Positions 1 through 11,639 of a stretch of 64,000 nucleotides of DNA are shown in pieces. The translations under genes and the position numbers were made by a program. How positions within the stretch are numbered: position 1 is the first letter of the stretch; each line of letters starts with the position of its first letter. Under the pieces are notes generated by a model. The model made no database searches and was not told where the DNA came from. It worked only from the letters and a program-made list of their open reading frames with translations. The DNA lies in assembly GCA_020747065.1 (NCBI GenBank), contig JAGMVK010000009.1, positions 1-64,000 on the forward strand. The letters run 5' to 3'. The DNA is from Cadophora sp. MPI-SDFR-AT-0126. Its lineage: Eukaryota; Ascomycota; Leotiomycetes; Helotiales; Ploettnerulaceae.

Positions 1-42
1 AGTCGGCTATATCCTGTTACTGGTACACGAGACGCTGCCGCC

Positions 43-1206
43 ATGAATGTAACCCCGACTCAAAGGCACTTCTTCCATCCGCAGGTCGTATATGCACAAC
101 GCTATGGCAGCTACAAGGAACTTCGCGATGCAGGGAAAGTCTTTCCATTCACAAACCTTAACATCGAGAGCATGCTCATTCCGGCAAACCTTCTCCAGCT
201 CTGGTCAAAGGCTGGCGGCTCGCACGGCCGAGCGAACCACGTCGAGCGGCTGGTCACTGATGCGGGCAAGGCGTCCTATGCGGAATCGAAGAAGCGAGTA
301 CACCTCGCACTGAGTGACTCCCAGGACGAGAGCTTGGGCACCCGTGAGGAGTACCGGGTCCTGCTAGGGGTCTTCGAAGAGCTCGATCTCGACTCCCAGC
401 CCTGCTGTCAGGCCGAACCCAGGCCGTACTACTCGATTCCTACCGTCGAGGCTCTCCTCTTCCTGCGGTGGGAGACGAACCGCTGGCTTGGCGCCTTGGA
501 CTACCTCCTCAGGACGCGGAATCAGCTTACACCGGCCTCGGGGGCCATGGGGACGATGCTGGCGCGCGTTATCCGGGCTAGTAGCAATGATGGCGCATTA
601 GGTCATTCTAGCGATCTGCACCGCGATTCATACTCCACGAAGGCTGGGTTCAGGTGGCTCGGGCTCGGTCTTGGGAGCGCTATGGAAGAGACGGGTATGT
701 CTTGGCTGAAGTCCTCCATGTTTGACTGGAAGCAGATGCAGTTCAGCGAATCTATCCAGAACCAGATCCGCTTCTTTATCCCCGACTCTCAGCGTACATA
801 TAAAGAGCGTCGACGCCAAGTGAGTAATGCTACTCAGCTCTACAATGGAATCGATAAGATCGCCAAAAGCCTGCAGAAGGATGAGATGCCAGCCGCGACC
901 AATCATAAGCTAGATTGGATCCGGCGGATCCGCTTTCTTGCTCTGACATTGGAAGTCCTCAATTACGATGTAAGCCACCAGCGGGCCCCAGCGCCGAAGG
1001 ACCTGCAGAGCTACAACTACGGCATCTGTAAGAGCTGGCTTAGCCAATATTACGAGAGGGACTTTCGTATCCCAAGGGACTGGCGCATCGGGATAACATG
1101 GAAGGAGCGACCGACCTGGGCTGGCCTGGTCCAGCAGTTATTTGACTGGGATGATCAACACCTCTACAAGTATCCTTTTACCCGGAATCGGTGGATAAAT
1201 TTGTAG
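43..1206 (+). CDS. Unrecognised fungal protein, 5' end probably outside window
   Basis: A single uninterrupted 387-residue reading frame with GC-normal codon use ends at TAG. I do not recognise the family. The frame has no stop back to base 1, so the ATG at 43 may be internal and the gene may begin left of the window. The protein is rich in Trp, Arg and Tyr and looks soluble and mostly helical, with a glycine/leucine-rich stretch (WLGLGLGSAMEETG, about residues 205-218). There is no signal peptide or clear membrane segment. Coding is convincing because the frame is long and the alternative frames are broken. Confidence 0.7.
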   Translation: MNVTPTQRHFFHPQVVYAQRYGSYKELRDAGKVFPFTNLNIESMLIPANLLQLWSKAGGSHGRANHVERLVTDAGKASYAESKKRVHLALSDSQDESLGTREEYRVLLGVFEELDLDSQPCCQAEPRPYYSIPTVEALLFLRWETNRWLGALDYLLRTRNQLTPASGAMGTMLARVIRASSNDGALGHSSDLHRDSYSTKAGFRWLGLGLGSAMEETGMSWLKSSMFDWKQMQFSESIQNQIRFFIPDSQRTYKERRRQVSNATQLYNGIDKIAKSLQKDEMPAATNHKLDWIRRIRFLALTLEVLNYDVSHQRAPAPKDLQSYNYGICKSWLSQYYERDFRIPRDWRIGITWKERPTWAGLVQQLFDWDDQHLYKYPFTRNRWINL

Positions 1207-2849
1207 TATCGACTTAACACTCGTCATGCCTTTGATCAGATCTTGCAGCAGCTCGGCCAACACGTTGCAGATGACTGGAAAAGCTCCCTTGGGCTTTATG
1301 GCTGTCGGTTCTTTGGGATGTTTCCAAAGTGTTCTAGCGACCGGTTCGCTAGTCAAACAAAGGTGACAGAAGGCAGTGGCACATTAAAGCGGCGGACAAA
1401 TTACATGTCCTGGTATTCCGCTAGCCATATTCAGTTGTCTAGGTGCGGGACTGATCAGGATCCTGGTGCATGGGATGTTCTGCAGCTTTTCGCTAGACTG
1501 CATAGCTTGGACAAGAGCAGATGCTCGGTTGGCCGGCGAGGCGGTGACATCGCAAACTTTATTCGACTTAGAGGCCCGTTTACGCAGTCAGGAAGGGCCG
1601 CACTGGACGGCTGCGAAGCTAACAACACCAATCCGACGATATAAGCAGCTGATGGCGTCTTCATGATTAATGATGGACTTAGTGAAACAATAAAGTAATT
1701 TGCAATGAGCTGGACGAGAGCGACGAACAAGTCTTTAGGTATGATCGTAGCTCAGATCTGACCTATGCATATTTGCCATGGTTATACGTATTGAATAAAG
1801 TTTGGTAATTAGTAACGGTTGTCAATACGGGCGGCCTAGGAGCGATCGATATTGAGAAAAGCAAATCGTTCCGAAAACCAGAGAAGTTCGCTAGCTTATT
1901 GGCGCGGATATCACAAAAAGTGCCCGTGCCCCCAGCTGCTATCGAAATAATGTCTTGATCGAGGATAATATTGGCCTTTTATCCTATAGGGCCGCCTCTG
2001 CCGGAAAAATGTAATTGCGACCATGCCGCAAGATCCAATCACAGGGCCGTCATTAAACCGGCCCAGACGATATTTGCAGGCCTAAAACGCGGGGTAGTAA
2101 TTCACTTGAGATCAATATGGGGTTTGTAACCATTATCCGTAGCTTCCACTGCTCATCGAAGTTATCGGAGACCCAGACACGGTCAGGGCATAGGAACATC
2201 TTCAAATCAGTGCGGGGTTGTTCGGATCGAAGACTAATTAAATATCAACAAACAGCTCTAAGCGATCTAGATAGGAAATTGTGGGTAAAGAATGGTACTA
2301 GCAGTCTGAAGACAACTTCAGATAAAGTTTAGAGCCTCGGCTGAAACACCGGGAACATTGCAGCCTCAATCGGTAAGAGGCCGTAAGCTAATTCAAAATC
2401 TATTAGAATTACTCCTATGATAGGTCGCTCTCTAACTATTAAGGTTGAAACTCTTCCTATCTAGGAACCGGCTATAGGGTCCGTGGTTGTTGTCACTTGA
2501 CACACGAAAAAGTCACGTATAGGGTCATGTTTAAGGGGTCAACTTAGAGTTATTTCGTAAATGATAGTGCCGAAGAGTTTCATCAACGGAATGCCGTTAC
2601 AAATGCCGAGCCTTAGCCAGTGTCGGATAATTTCATTACCCTACAGCTTCGACTTCAGGAAACATCGACAAGAGGCATATAAATCCCCCCCCCCCCAATA
2701 TAGCAGAACCAAGTATCTGTCCAGCCACCTTGCATATTTATTCTGTTAAGTGTATATGTCACCCGGTGGTTTTTGCTTCTTACTCCACCTCATTTGGTCG
2801 GCTTGGTGTCGTTAATCACCCCTTTACCTCTGTCGATTGAATCTGCAAG
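1207..2849. other. Intergenic, no convincing gene
   Basis: Only short frames occur. A plus-strand frame near 1466-1666 reads somewhat like protein (for example DLEARLRSQEGPHWTAAKL) and may be a decayed gene fragment, but I cannot name it. From about 1740 the sequence becomes AT-richer. A run of ten or so C lies near 2687-2696. Confidence 0.5.
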
Positions 2850-3603
2850 ATGTACAAGCAACCAAACTACATAGTGGTCATGGCTGTGGCATTTATTGTC
2901 CTTGCGTCTCTGGACATAGCCTTCGCCGCAAAATCCGCTGGCTGTGGCAAGAATCCGACAATAACTAGCCAGTCCTACACTATAACTGTCAACGGCAAGC
3001 AACGTCAGTATATCATGAAGCTCCCGTCTCAGTACGATAAGAACCACCCATATCGTCTGATCTTCACCTGGCATCAACGTGGCGGAAGCGCTACTAAGAT
3101 CGTCAACGGAGAGGATCCAAACAAGGGCGGTGTCCTACCTTACTACGGTCTCCCGCCATTGGCAAACAACAGCGCCATCTTCGTTGTTCCCAACGGACTC
3201 AACAACGGCTGGGCCAACTCGGGAGGTGAGGACATCACGTTCTTCGACAATATGGTCAAGACCGTCGAAGCGGATCTCTGCGTCGACACCTCCCTCCGTT
3301 TCTCCACCGGCTTTAGCTACGGCGCCGCATGGTACTTCGGACTCGGTTCTGAATGTTTCTGGTGGCCGTTCGCTGCGTGACAGGTTTGTCAAGAACAATG
3401 GATGTACCGCAGTCCAGGAACCTCAGCCGCAGGGGGGTAATTCTGTCAAGACTGTATATAAAGGGTGCAAGGAAGGCTACCCGCTGACTTGGGTGATACA
3501 CAAGGGAGATCACAATCCATCCCAGGTAGACAGCGGCTCATCCACGCCTTTCGCCCCTCAAAACACATGGGAGTTCTTCTCGCAGTTCAATGCAGTTGCG
3601 TAG
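2850..3603 (+). pseudogene. Secreted feruloyl esterase (CE1, FaeD-like), internally deleted
   Basis: The first frame (2850-3380) starts with a signal peptide and continues as a CE1-type feruloyl esterase. It has the oxyanion-side FTWHQRGG segment, FVVPNGLNNGWANSGGED, and the nucleophile motif GFSYG (Ser codon 3315-3317). Right after GFSYGAA the homology jumps, one frame over, to HGTSDSVL..GGRSLRDRFVKNNGC, then GCKEGYPLTW, and a His-containing GDHNPS segment, ending at TAG 3601-3603. In complete family members about 45-50 residues separate GFSYG from HGTSDS; here they are missing and the frame shifts at about 3325. Nucleophile and His regions survive but cannot be read as one protein. Intact enzymes release ferulate from plant cell-wall polysaccharides. 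No intron bridging the gap is evident, because the intervening codons are absent. Confidence 0.8.
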
Positions 3604-4799
3604 AGTATTTTATGGCGGCATGCATTAGTTGTTCGGTTCGATAATAGTGAAGTGGATTCGTCAATTAGGGAACGAAGCTCTGACCTTGAGCCAAATGCGC
3701 GTCCGATTAAGGGTTCATCTGTAATTAGAGAATGGAAAGCAACTGCCAATTAAAATAAACAATCAACCCTAAGAACAATGAAGGCATCACTTTAGAGAGC
3801 TTTGCTTTAAATTTGGGACAGCTTGAAATGAATAACTATATGTATTTGAGGGGAACAAGGTTGGCTTTAAATCAACATCATCAATGTGGACATGTGAAAT
3901 CTCACAATTATTGTCAACGTGTACGATGAAACCCCTAGTCTCGATCCGATGGACAAAATGCGTGGCTGCGGATCTTTCAATTACTTGGTGCGGCTCGTCG
4001 CCAAGGTATCGGGATTGCCCATCCCCTCCTTAGCCTGGGGCGTAAACTAGCGAAGACTGAACAAAAGCTAATGAAGGGCAAAGGAAGGCACATAAATATT
4101 CTTTTTTAAAGCGAGGCTTAGGAAGGCTACAATACAACAAATACTAGGAACAGGAAGGCTAGGTTTAGTCACCAAGTTTAAAAAAACCTTACACCCTAAT
4201 TAGGAAACAGTGATGCTTCTCACACTTGAACAGCCACCTCATCCTCGCCAGCACGCAACACCCTGCATTCTGCTCTTCCCATCCGAACTCTTTCCAATGG
4301 CATCAGGGCAGTTGGCATGGTGTGCTGATATATGCATAAGGAGCAAATTGTTGAATTAGGCATAGGTAGCGTGAAAGGCCTAAATTCTACACCCTTCCTC
4401 GAGAGGGAGGATGGGACTATATATATTTGAATGATGATGTGCAAGGATCTGAAGGGGGTGTGAAATAAGTGGGTCCTCTTTCAACACAAACAGGGCAAAG
4501 GGCTGTTGAGATAAGGTGTTGAGCAGTAAGAATAGCATAAATTCCATACTAGTAGTGGTGGTAGGAGCCACCTCTATATATAATACAGAAAGTGGGCGAA
4601 AGCCGAGTACAGGTCATTTTAATAAAGGCGTGAGGGAAAATTGTACTCCAGACCGGCCCTTTGAATCAGAGGAAAAATAGTGAGCCTTTGGGCAAGAGTC
4701 TTGATAAGTGGAGGAAAGCGTTGTAGGGAGGTTGTTAGCCCTACTTGTATTGTTATTTACTTGTACATTTGCATTATAATTCTGTTCCTGTACAAGCAA
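3604..4799. other. Intergenic, AT-rich, nothing recognised
   Basis: There are no reading frames above noise and no recognisable repeat. Sequence composition becomes AT-rich from about 3770, broken by a GC-normal patch near 4000-4070. Confidence 0.5.
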
Positions 4800-5640
4800 T
4801 CAGGGAGCCACCTAGCGACAAGCCGACCAAGACATCAATCAGGGCAAAACAATATCGAAGAGATCCACGAGATAGCTCGTATGCTGAGAAAGGAAGTCAA
4901 TTCTACTCTTCATGGTATGGATTCCATTTCAGGAGAGCTTCGAACTAGGCAGGAGGGCGGGGGGGGCCGCACGACAGGCTACCGAGCCGGGCCGAACACC
5001 GCAAGGGCATTAGCAAGCCAAGTTCACAGTCATAAACAATGCAATAGCGAAAGGGGAAACAAGGACTCTGCCAGACTGGGCAGGACAGTATTCGAGAGAC
5101 ATTGACACAGCACTACCAGGCAAGCACACTCGTATCTGGTACAACAGCCTTAAGCGGAGAGAAGCAAGCGTATTAGCACAACTCCGAACGGGAATGGCAC
5201 GACTCGATGGATACGTCCACCGAATTAGAGCAATGGAATCAGACAATGTTAAAATAGGTATGATTTGATAATGATCTTAATTGAGCATATCCCTTCTAAG
5301 AGGGTAGGGAAGCGACAATTATATGGAAGAGCATTAGAAGTTTTACCCGATAAAAAGCAAAACACGCTAACGGGAACCCCACTTCAACAGACAACGCGAA
5401 TGCGGCCAGGCACGGAAACGGCCAAGCACTTTCTCTTCCGATGCACAAGATGGGAGGCATACCGAACGCAAATGCTGGCACAGATAAACACAAGAAGAGG
5501 CAACATCTCATTTTACTTGGGAGAGAAAGCACTATCTGACGCAAGAGATATGGACACTAAATATAGATACGCTTCGAGTAAGGATTGTTAAATTTCAGTC
5601 TCTGATTAGTTGATATTGAATGCTATGATTGCTATAATAA
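4800..5640 (+). mobile_element. LINE-like (Tad-type) retrotransposon 3' remnant
   Basis: Two out-of-frame pieces resemble the C-terminal end of fungal non-LTR retrotransposon polyproteins. Bases 5104-5260 read ALPGKHTRIWYNSLKRREA followed by VLAQLRTGMARLDGYVHRI. Bases 5390-5560 read ETAKHFLFRCTRWEAYRTQ, then RRGNISFYLGEKA. In intact elements these form one stretch containing a Cys-rich ESDxCxCG linker, which is lost here where the first piece ends. The 4800-5100 part has stops and frameshifts and is assigned only by position. No target duplication or poly-A tail was found. Confidence 0.65.
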
Positions 5641-6383
5641 TTATTTAGAGGTGAGAGGAGCCTTCATTACATATTCCAGACCGGATCCCTAGCTCAGGGA
5701 GCTGAAAATTCAATAGAAGGGACGGCCAAATTCGAAATTTCTACGGTAGATCTAGCGCCCGCGTAATGAGGGTTGAGGAGACCGTATGTATGGAATGTTA
5801 GAAGCCCGCGCAATAAAATTAAGAGTTATGCGAAGTGAGGATATACTTTTTGCGCAGAGGAAGGTTAGAGCGGTCTTGTAAGCGAGACGCTACTCGAGAT
5901 CCCGCTTAAATTCTCACCCCGCTTAAATTCTCACTGCCAGTGTAAACGTGTGAGGATGGGTCTCAGGTGGTCGAATGTGAGGTGTACGAAACGACTGTAT
6001 TACTGCCATTTGAGCGAATATTAAGGTAGAGGGAAAAGAGAGGATGGGAGAGGAGGAAGCTTATATACAGGCAAGGGAAGGGATCTACGCTGCCGCGCTT
6101 GGCCCTTGAGTCGAGAATTGCCACGTGACGTGACCCGTGCTCTATATCTGTTGTGATTTTAGGCTAAAATAGTGTTCCGCACGTGCAACATAAGCTATAA
6201 TCGTAGGCTTGAAAATGTCAGATTAACTACTGTTCTACAGTGGTAGGTAGCCCGTATTTATAGGTGCCGTAGGCTCCTTAAGCCCCTGGAATAGGCTCCC
6301 TTAATGGCTGAATTATAGAACCAAACCAGCTGAAAAGCTCAGCTATACAGGGTATATAGCTGGGGTTTTCAGCACCTGGCTAG
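5641..6383. other. Non-coding spacer with inverted-repeat structure
   Basis: No gene is seen. Bases 6262-6286 (GGTGCCGTAGGCTCC..) and 6427-6442 (AGGGGCCTTCGGCACC) are imperfect inverted copies enclosing several AGCT/CTAGCT-rich palindromes, including a hairpin-like stretch at about 6340-6362. The arrangement resembles a small non-autonomous transposon end, but I cannot classify it. Confidence 0.35.
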
Positions 6384-7858
6384 CTATAGCTTCAGCTGAG
6401 CTAGGGTAACAGAACCCACTAATTTACAGGGGCCTTCGGCACCTGGAAAACCAACACGCTTGAACTTCGCCCCTCCCAAGTGCTTCCGAGAGATAGCAAT
6501 CGCAGCATGACGCCAGGTAGTAATATTTGCATCTGTATCTAGGCATATTTTGAATTCTCGCTGTAAAATCTTGCTCAAGCGGCTGCTATCCCAGTAAGGC
6601 AGCCTCGTTGCCTTTTTGCCATCTGGCAGTAGTGGCGCTTCTGTAGGCTCCTTTGCTGCCTAGAGGTAATGTGAGACTAGCTCTTTGGAATTGAGCGCAG
6701 TAGCTTCAGCTATCTACAGAAAGGCAGGACAAGCTAAAGATAATAGACAAGTAGCTCGCTTAGTTCTTGTGCAAGGTAGCGATGGATTACCTTTGTGCTA
6801 TTTGTAATGCTATAGCCCTTATAGCAAAAGGTAACGAATGCGACGAGGCCATTCTTAAGAAAGATATTCCGGCGGCGACCATGAGTAGCATTGCAATACT
6901 GGAGGCTAGTGAGCTCCGTCCTACGGGGAGGCTGACCGGATGTTATATATATCAGGAGGAGGAGGAGCTCTAGGAATTCCTCGACCTGACGAAGATAGTG
7001 CTCTATTGCTCTTAGCCTCCAAATAGCTTTCTTCGAATCGATGAAAAAATCGTCTTGGAGCCAGTTGTGCTTTAAAACCCGATTTAGTAGCCAACGATCG
7101 TGCCCTTGAAGTCCTGGATTTCGTGGATCTGTGAGAAAGCTGTGGCCAAGTTAGTTGATGGCTGGGTTGTCCTTGAGGTCTTGTAACCGAAGTATTGGAA
7201 CCACATCTTCTCTTGCTTCTTCTGCATGGATAAGAAGTAACTGCTATAGCTTGTCCTGGGCTAGTTCGACCTACTGACGTATAAACTGCTTCAACCCTGA
7301 CATGCTTAGCTTAAGCTCTTTGTAATCAAGTTTCTGGCTATCGTCTGACTAGATAATATAGCCGAGATATATGGTACTATCCCTGATCTTCTTCCCGTAG
7401 ATCCGGAGTTTCTAAGCCCAGTTAATTAGCGAGCGGCTACTATATACTATAAAACGGTCTTGTATGATCTCTATCATTTCTGCTGGATATTCGGTCTCTC
7501 TATCTTCTGCTGTAACCACCGCCTGCTATAAGACGAGCATCTGAGCAATCTTGATCAAGGTAGAGAGGTGAGACGTGTAGGTAGTAGCCTCTTGAAAACC
7601 CTCTTTTGCTGTATCGATCCCTAAAACGGCTAAGAAGCCCATAATAACACTGTCGAAGATGTCTCCCATTAAGCGGTGGTCGAGGAGCGTGATGCAGAGC
7701 TGGAGGCAAGCGACGTCCAACTTCTGTTGAAGGGTCGGTATCCCGGGATCTGGGAGATGCCCGTATCGTTCCAGCCCCTGCTGTTGTACAAAGACGCTCG
7801 CTGCGTCCGCTACACTATCCAACGCTGCTGACTGCGCGCTGGTCAGAAGGCAGTGCAA
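6384..7858 (-). pseudogene. Telomere-linked RecQ-type protein, N-terminal part, decayed
   Basis: Reading the minus strand from 7858 down gives a mostly collinear protein with in-frame stops. The pieces are LLTSAQSAALDSVADAA, QQKLDVACLQLCITLLDHRL, GDIFDSVIMGFLAVLGI and TYTSHLSTLIKIAQML (7526-7858), then PINWA..KLRIYGKKIRD, EEAREDVVP, HDRWLLNRVL and NWLQDDFFIDS, and finally ITTWRHAAIAISRKHLGG (6384-6578). From memory of the family, this order is the region preceding the helicase in the large telomere-linked RecQ-like proteins of filamentous fungi. Several stops are TAG where Trp or Gln is expected. The helicase domain itself is absent. The frame has no ATG at its 5' end and runs directly into the LTR that begins at 7859, so the retrotransposon appears to have interrupted the gene. 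Confidence 0.65.
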
Positions 7859-8080
7859 TGTAACGACGCAATATTACTAAGTGCAGTATCAAGTATGGGA
7901 GCAAGAGGGTAGGCAAATAGTAATATTATAGGTCTAGTACGAAGGAAACAAGAAGGTAAGGAGCCCTTATAGGGGGAGCGGTCCTATATATATACGAATC
8001 TAGTCCAGCTTCCGTCCGGTAATATTCTAGCTAAACCTGAGTATCCCTATTTCTAGTACTTCCGTTACTTTAATATTATA
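7859..8080 (-). repeat. Right-hand (3') LTR of the outer element by transcription sense
   Basis: This is a 222-bp copy of the repeat at 22163-22384. The two share blocks such as CAATATTACTAAGTG, AGTAATATTATAGGTCT, GGAGCGGTCCTATATATA and GGCTTCCGTCCGGTAATATT. Differences are nearly all C/T or G/A, as RIP would produce. The element is on the minus strand, so this copy lies at its 3' end. Confidence 0.85.
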
Positions 8081-8559
8081 TCACCCCCCTCTTATAAGAG
8101 AGCTTACCCCTAAGCTCTAAATTGTATTTCCACGTAGAATTATTATTATATAAAATAGTAGAGATATATAGCTTTAGTAGGGAGATTTTGGAAGAAGTAT
8201 TAATCTAGTAGTACTAGTTAATAATAATAGTAGTAGTAAGTAAGGTAATAACTTAACTATAAAGCTATCTAAAAGGCGTCCGAACTAGGTCTAGTGAGAC
8301 TATAATCGCTTACTATTATACATATTATAGTACTTAATAGCGTAAATCTCCAGAATTCTGACTTTCTTTTTTAAATAACTATAACTTTAAGTTCTATAAG
8401 TAAACCTTATATATGAAGATTTATTAATCTATATATATTACTAATATATTTTAATAATCTATATTAAATAAAATAAGTAATTTAAGAGTAAATTAAGTTC
8501 TAAATTCCTAGTAGTTCAATAGAAATTCAGAATTAATTTGGTATATTAATATAAATAGT

Positions 8560-9060
8560 GCCTACTCTAATCCCTATTAACGCCCTTAAGTTTACTTACT
8601 ATAAGTATTATATCTAATATATCCGCCTACTTACTATAGAACTAGACTATATTTACGAGTTTAATAGCACTAAAAGTAAGAAGTATATATACTATAAGAA
8701 GCAAATAGAAAAGTATAATCTTATAAGTACTTCCTATTTCCTTTTCCTAAATCCTAATTATTATAAATATAATTCAATTATAATCCAGATAAGCTAAAAT
8801 ACTAATTTCTGTACTAGATTCCGTATTATATAGTTAAGGAATATTATAAGCTTTCTCTTACTATTACTACTAAAGATAATAAGAGTATTATTTCTATCTT
8901 TTAAGAGATTAATACCAGATTATATATTACTACTACTAATACTCCTAAGATATAAGGTAAGCTATAGTTAGAGTTATTAGAGGAAACCCGTGCTCTTCGC
9001 CAAGCTATTATAAATCTGACTATATAATAAGCTATAGGTTATCCCCTTTTTTTTTATCTT
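8560..9060 (+). pseudogene. Plus-strand residual frame beside the outer-element LTR
   Basis: A RIP-broken plus-strand frame reads NSTKSKKYIYYKKQIEKYN and, further on, ELLEETRALRQAIINLT. With Tyr codons read back as possible Cys codons the first part looks like a Cys-rich finger, and the second like a coiled coil. A convergent ORF at this position is known from memory in some fungal Ty3 elements. Assignment is tentative. Confidence 0.3.
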
Positions 9061-11639
9061 TTTTTTCTATTATAAGTTTTACTTATAACTATTTTTATTT
9101 AGGATAAAGATCTAGTTTTAGATATACTTATTTTTTCTTAAGTAAGATTAAAATAATTTTTAATTAATATATAAATAAGGTCTAGTTTTAGCCCTAAGCT
9201 AAATCTAAAAGAAGATTACTACTAATACTACTAAAATAGCTAAAACTATTTATTATAGTAGTATTAAGTATAAGAGAGTAAAGGGGGAGGAGGAGGAGGG
9301 AAAGTTACTAGCCTATTTCCAAGTAACTTAAAGGAGTGAATGCCCTAGTAGCGCAGGGGAGGAAGAGGAGATTCTAAATAACTTAGAATAAGGGGAAAAT
9401 AAGCCCTATTTCGGATTAGCTTTGTTATTAGTTCTTTATAACTATACCTTTAGTTAAACTTCTTATATAAGAATAGTCCCTTATAGTGAAACTAGTAAGA
9501 TATTCTGGCTAAGGTATAGTTATAAGACCGTAGTATTAGTGCTTTAAATTAAAGAGTATTTAGATAATCTGAATTAAACCTTATTTTACTATCTTACTAA
9601 CTAGTTTATTATCTTCTAAGTAATTGTAATTATTTTCTCTATTTTCTTATATAGTTAATTATTTAGGCAGGTTTTAGGGTAATCCTAGAGCAGAAGAATT
9701 AACTTAGTAAAAATCTCTTAACTTATAAGGTAATCCTATTAAATTAGACATATTATACTATATAGTATTAGGATCATAGCCTACCTAACTAACTTAATAC
9801 TTTAAGGTATTATAGTATAATCGCAATGTAAGAACTTCTTATACTTCTTATTCTTCTTATCCCTTAATTACCTTGGGGGGGTTTCGGGGCTATTCCTAAT
9901 TAGGTAAGGGATCATTTAAGTCCCGAAATAATAGCTTAAAAGTAAATATATCATGAATATTCGATCCTATAAGTAACTAAAGCTAGTAAGAGTTCTCTAC
10001 TTAACGTAGAATTTCAAATAGCCCTTCTTATTAATTACCAAGCTTACGACTTAGTTAATAGCTTTTAAGGTTCTTAGTAGATAAGTACACTTTATTACCT
10101 ACTTAGAAATCGACAGGTCTATAGTACTAGTTTATAGCCTTTACTATGCGATCCTATGTAGCCTGTATATTCAATTTAGCTAACTCCTATACCTCTTTTA
10201 TATATTCTGCTATTACTTTAGTATTACAGTAGTTAAGTCTTTTTAGAGGAGTAGTAGCTTTAAAAGAGTTCTAATCCTAATTATTTCTTAGATCTAATTT
10301 AAATTTAAGCTAGTATAGAGCTATACTAATAGAGGTATAAGGAAGGGTTATCTAGGCTTAATCTATTAATAGAATTAGTTCGCTCTAGTTATCCTAGTAG
10401 AAGTTAATAAATAGCTGTAATCTTTGATTAATATACTTATTCATAATCTTTATTTAGCTATTAGTCTTTTTATAATATACTATAAAAAGCTTGACTTTAA
10501 TACTGATAATCCGGTAGAACTCTTTCTAAAATAATAAGATAAATTACAGCTCTTGATCTAATATAATTAATTCTAGAGTATATCTAAATCAATAGATCTA
10601 TTAGATAAAGAGTTTAGTAGTACTATATATATTAATATCTTAGTAATAAGGAATTATTACGGAATCCTTTTTTAAGTAATTAATAAATACTAGGATTCTA
10701 TTATAATTATACTTATCCTTTAGGAAATCCTTATAATCTATATATAAATACTATATAAGATAATTTAGAATTAGTAGTAAGTAGAAAAGGCCTTACTATT
10801 TAGAATACTTAGAGTGCGAGAATTAATAAGCTCGGTAATTTCTTATGTACCGATTATAGTCCGAACTTATTCCAACCTAGTAGTACTTTAGAGCCAGGAA
10901 TTAATATATCTTTAACCTATTAGAGTAAGTAATAGACAATTAGTCGTGCACTTCTTTAATTAATTTAGTATAAAGGAAAGTATTATATTATACATAGAAT
11001 TAATCTTTAAAAAATAGGAGTCTATCTTTAATTAAGTAGTCTTTAAGTAAGGATTTTCGCACATTAGTAAAGGCAATATAATTATCCTAATAAAACTTTT
11101 TAATAAGATTAAAAGAATCTAAGGGAGTATTCGAAGAAGCTTCTACCTCAGTAGTAGTTAATAGTAAGAAAGATACTATAACTATAAAGAAAATAAATCG
11201 TTCTATTAGCTTAGAATTAATATAAGGGTTAAGCCTTCCTAGTACTAGTAGGGTTTAGCTCTAATTATTTTTCTGGACTTATTTCTGTACTTCTAAATCC
11301 TACTCCTAATAGCTTAAGATATCCGCTCTTTAGTTATCTTTACTAAGGGTATATGTAATTTAGAAATTAAAGTTAGAGAGAAATTCTATCTAATAAGCTT
11401 ACTTAGTAATAAGTACTTTAGTAGTCATGAAGTACTCTAGAAAGTAGTAGTCTAAATATACCTTAATTCTATTCTAAAGGGATATTAACTTTAGGCACTA
11501 TTTATAAAAGCTTTCTATAATAGTATATAATTCTTTATTATAGATTTCCTAGTTTAGTTCGTAACTATTAAGTACGTATAAGTAGAATCCAAGTAGGTAC
11601 TATTATTTATTATTGTACTATTATAATACTACTCTAGCA

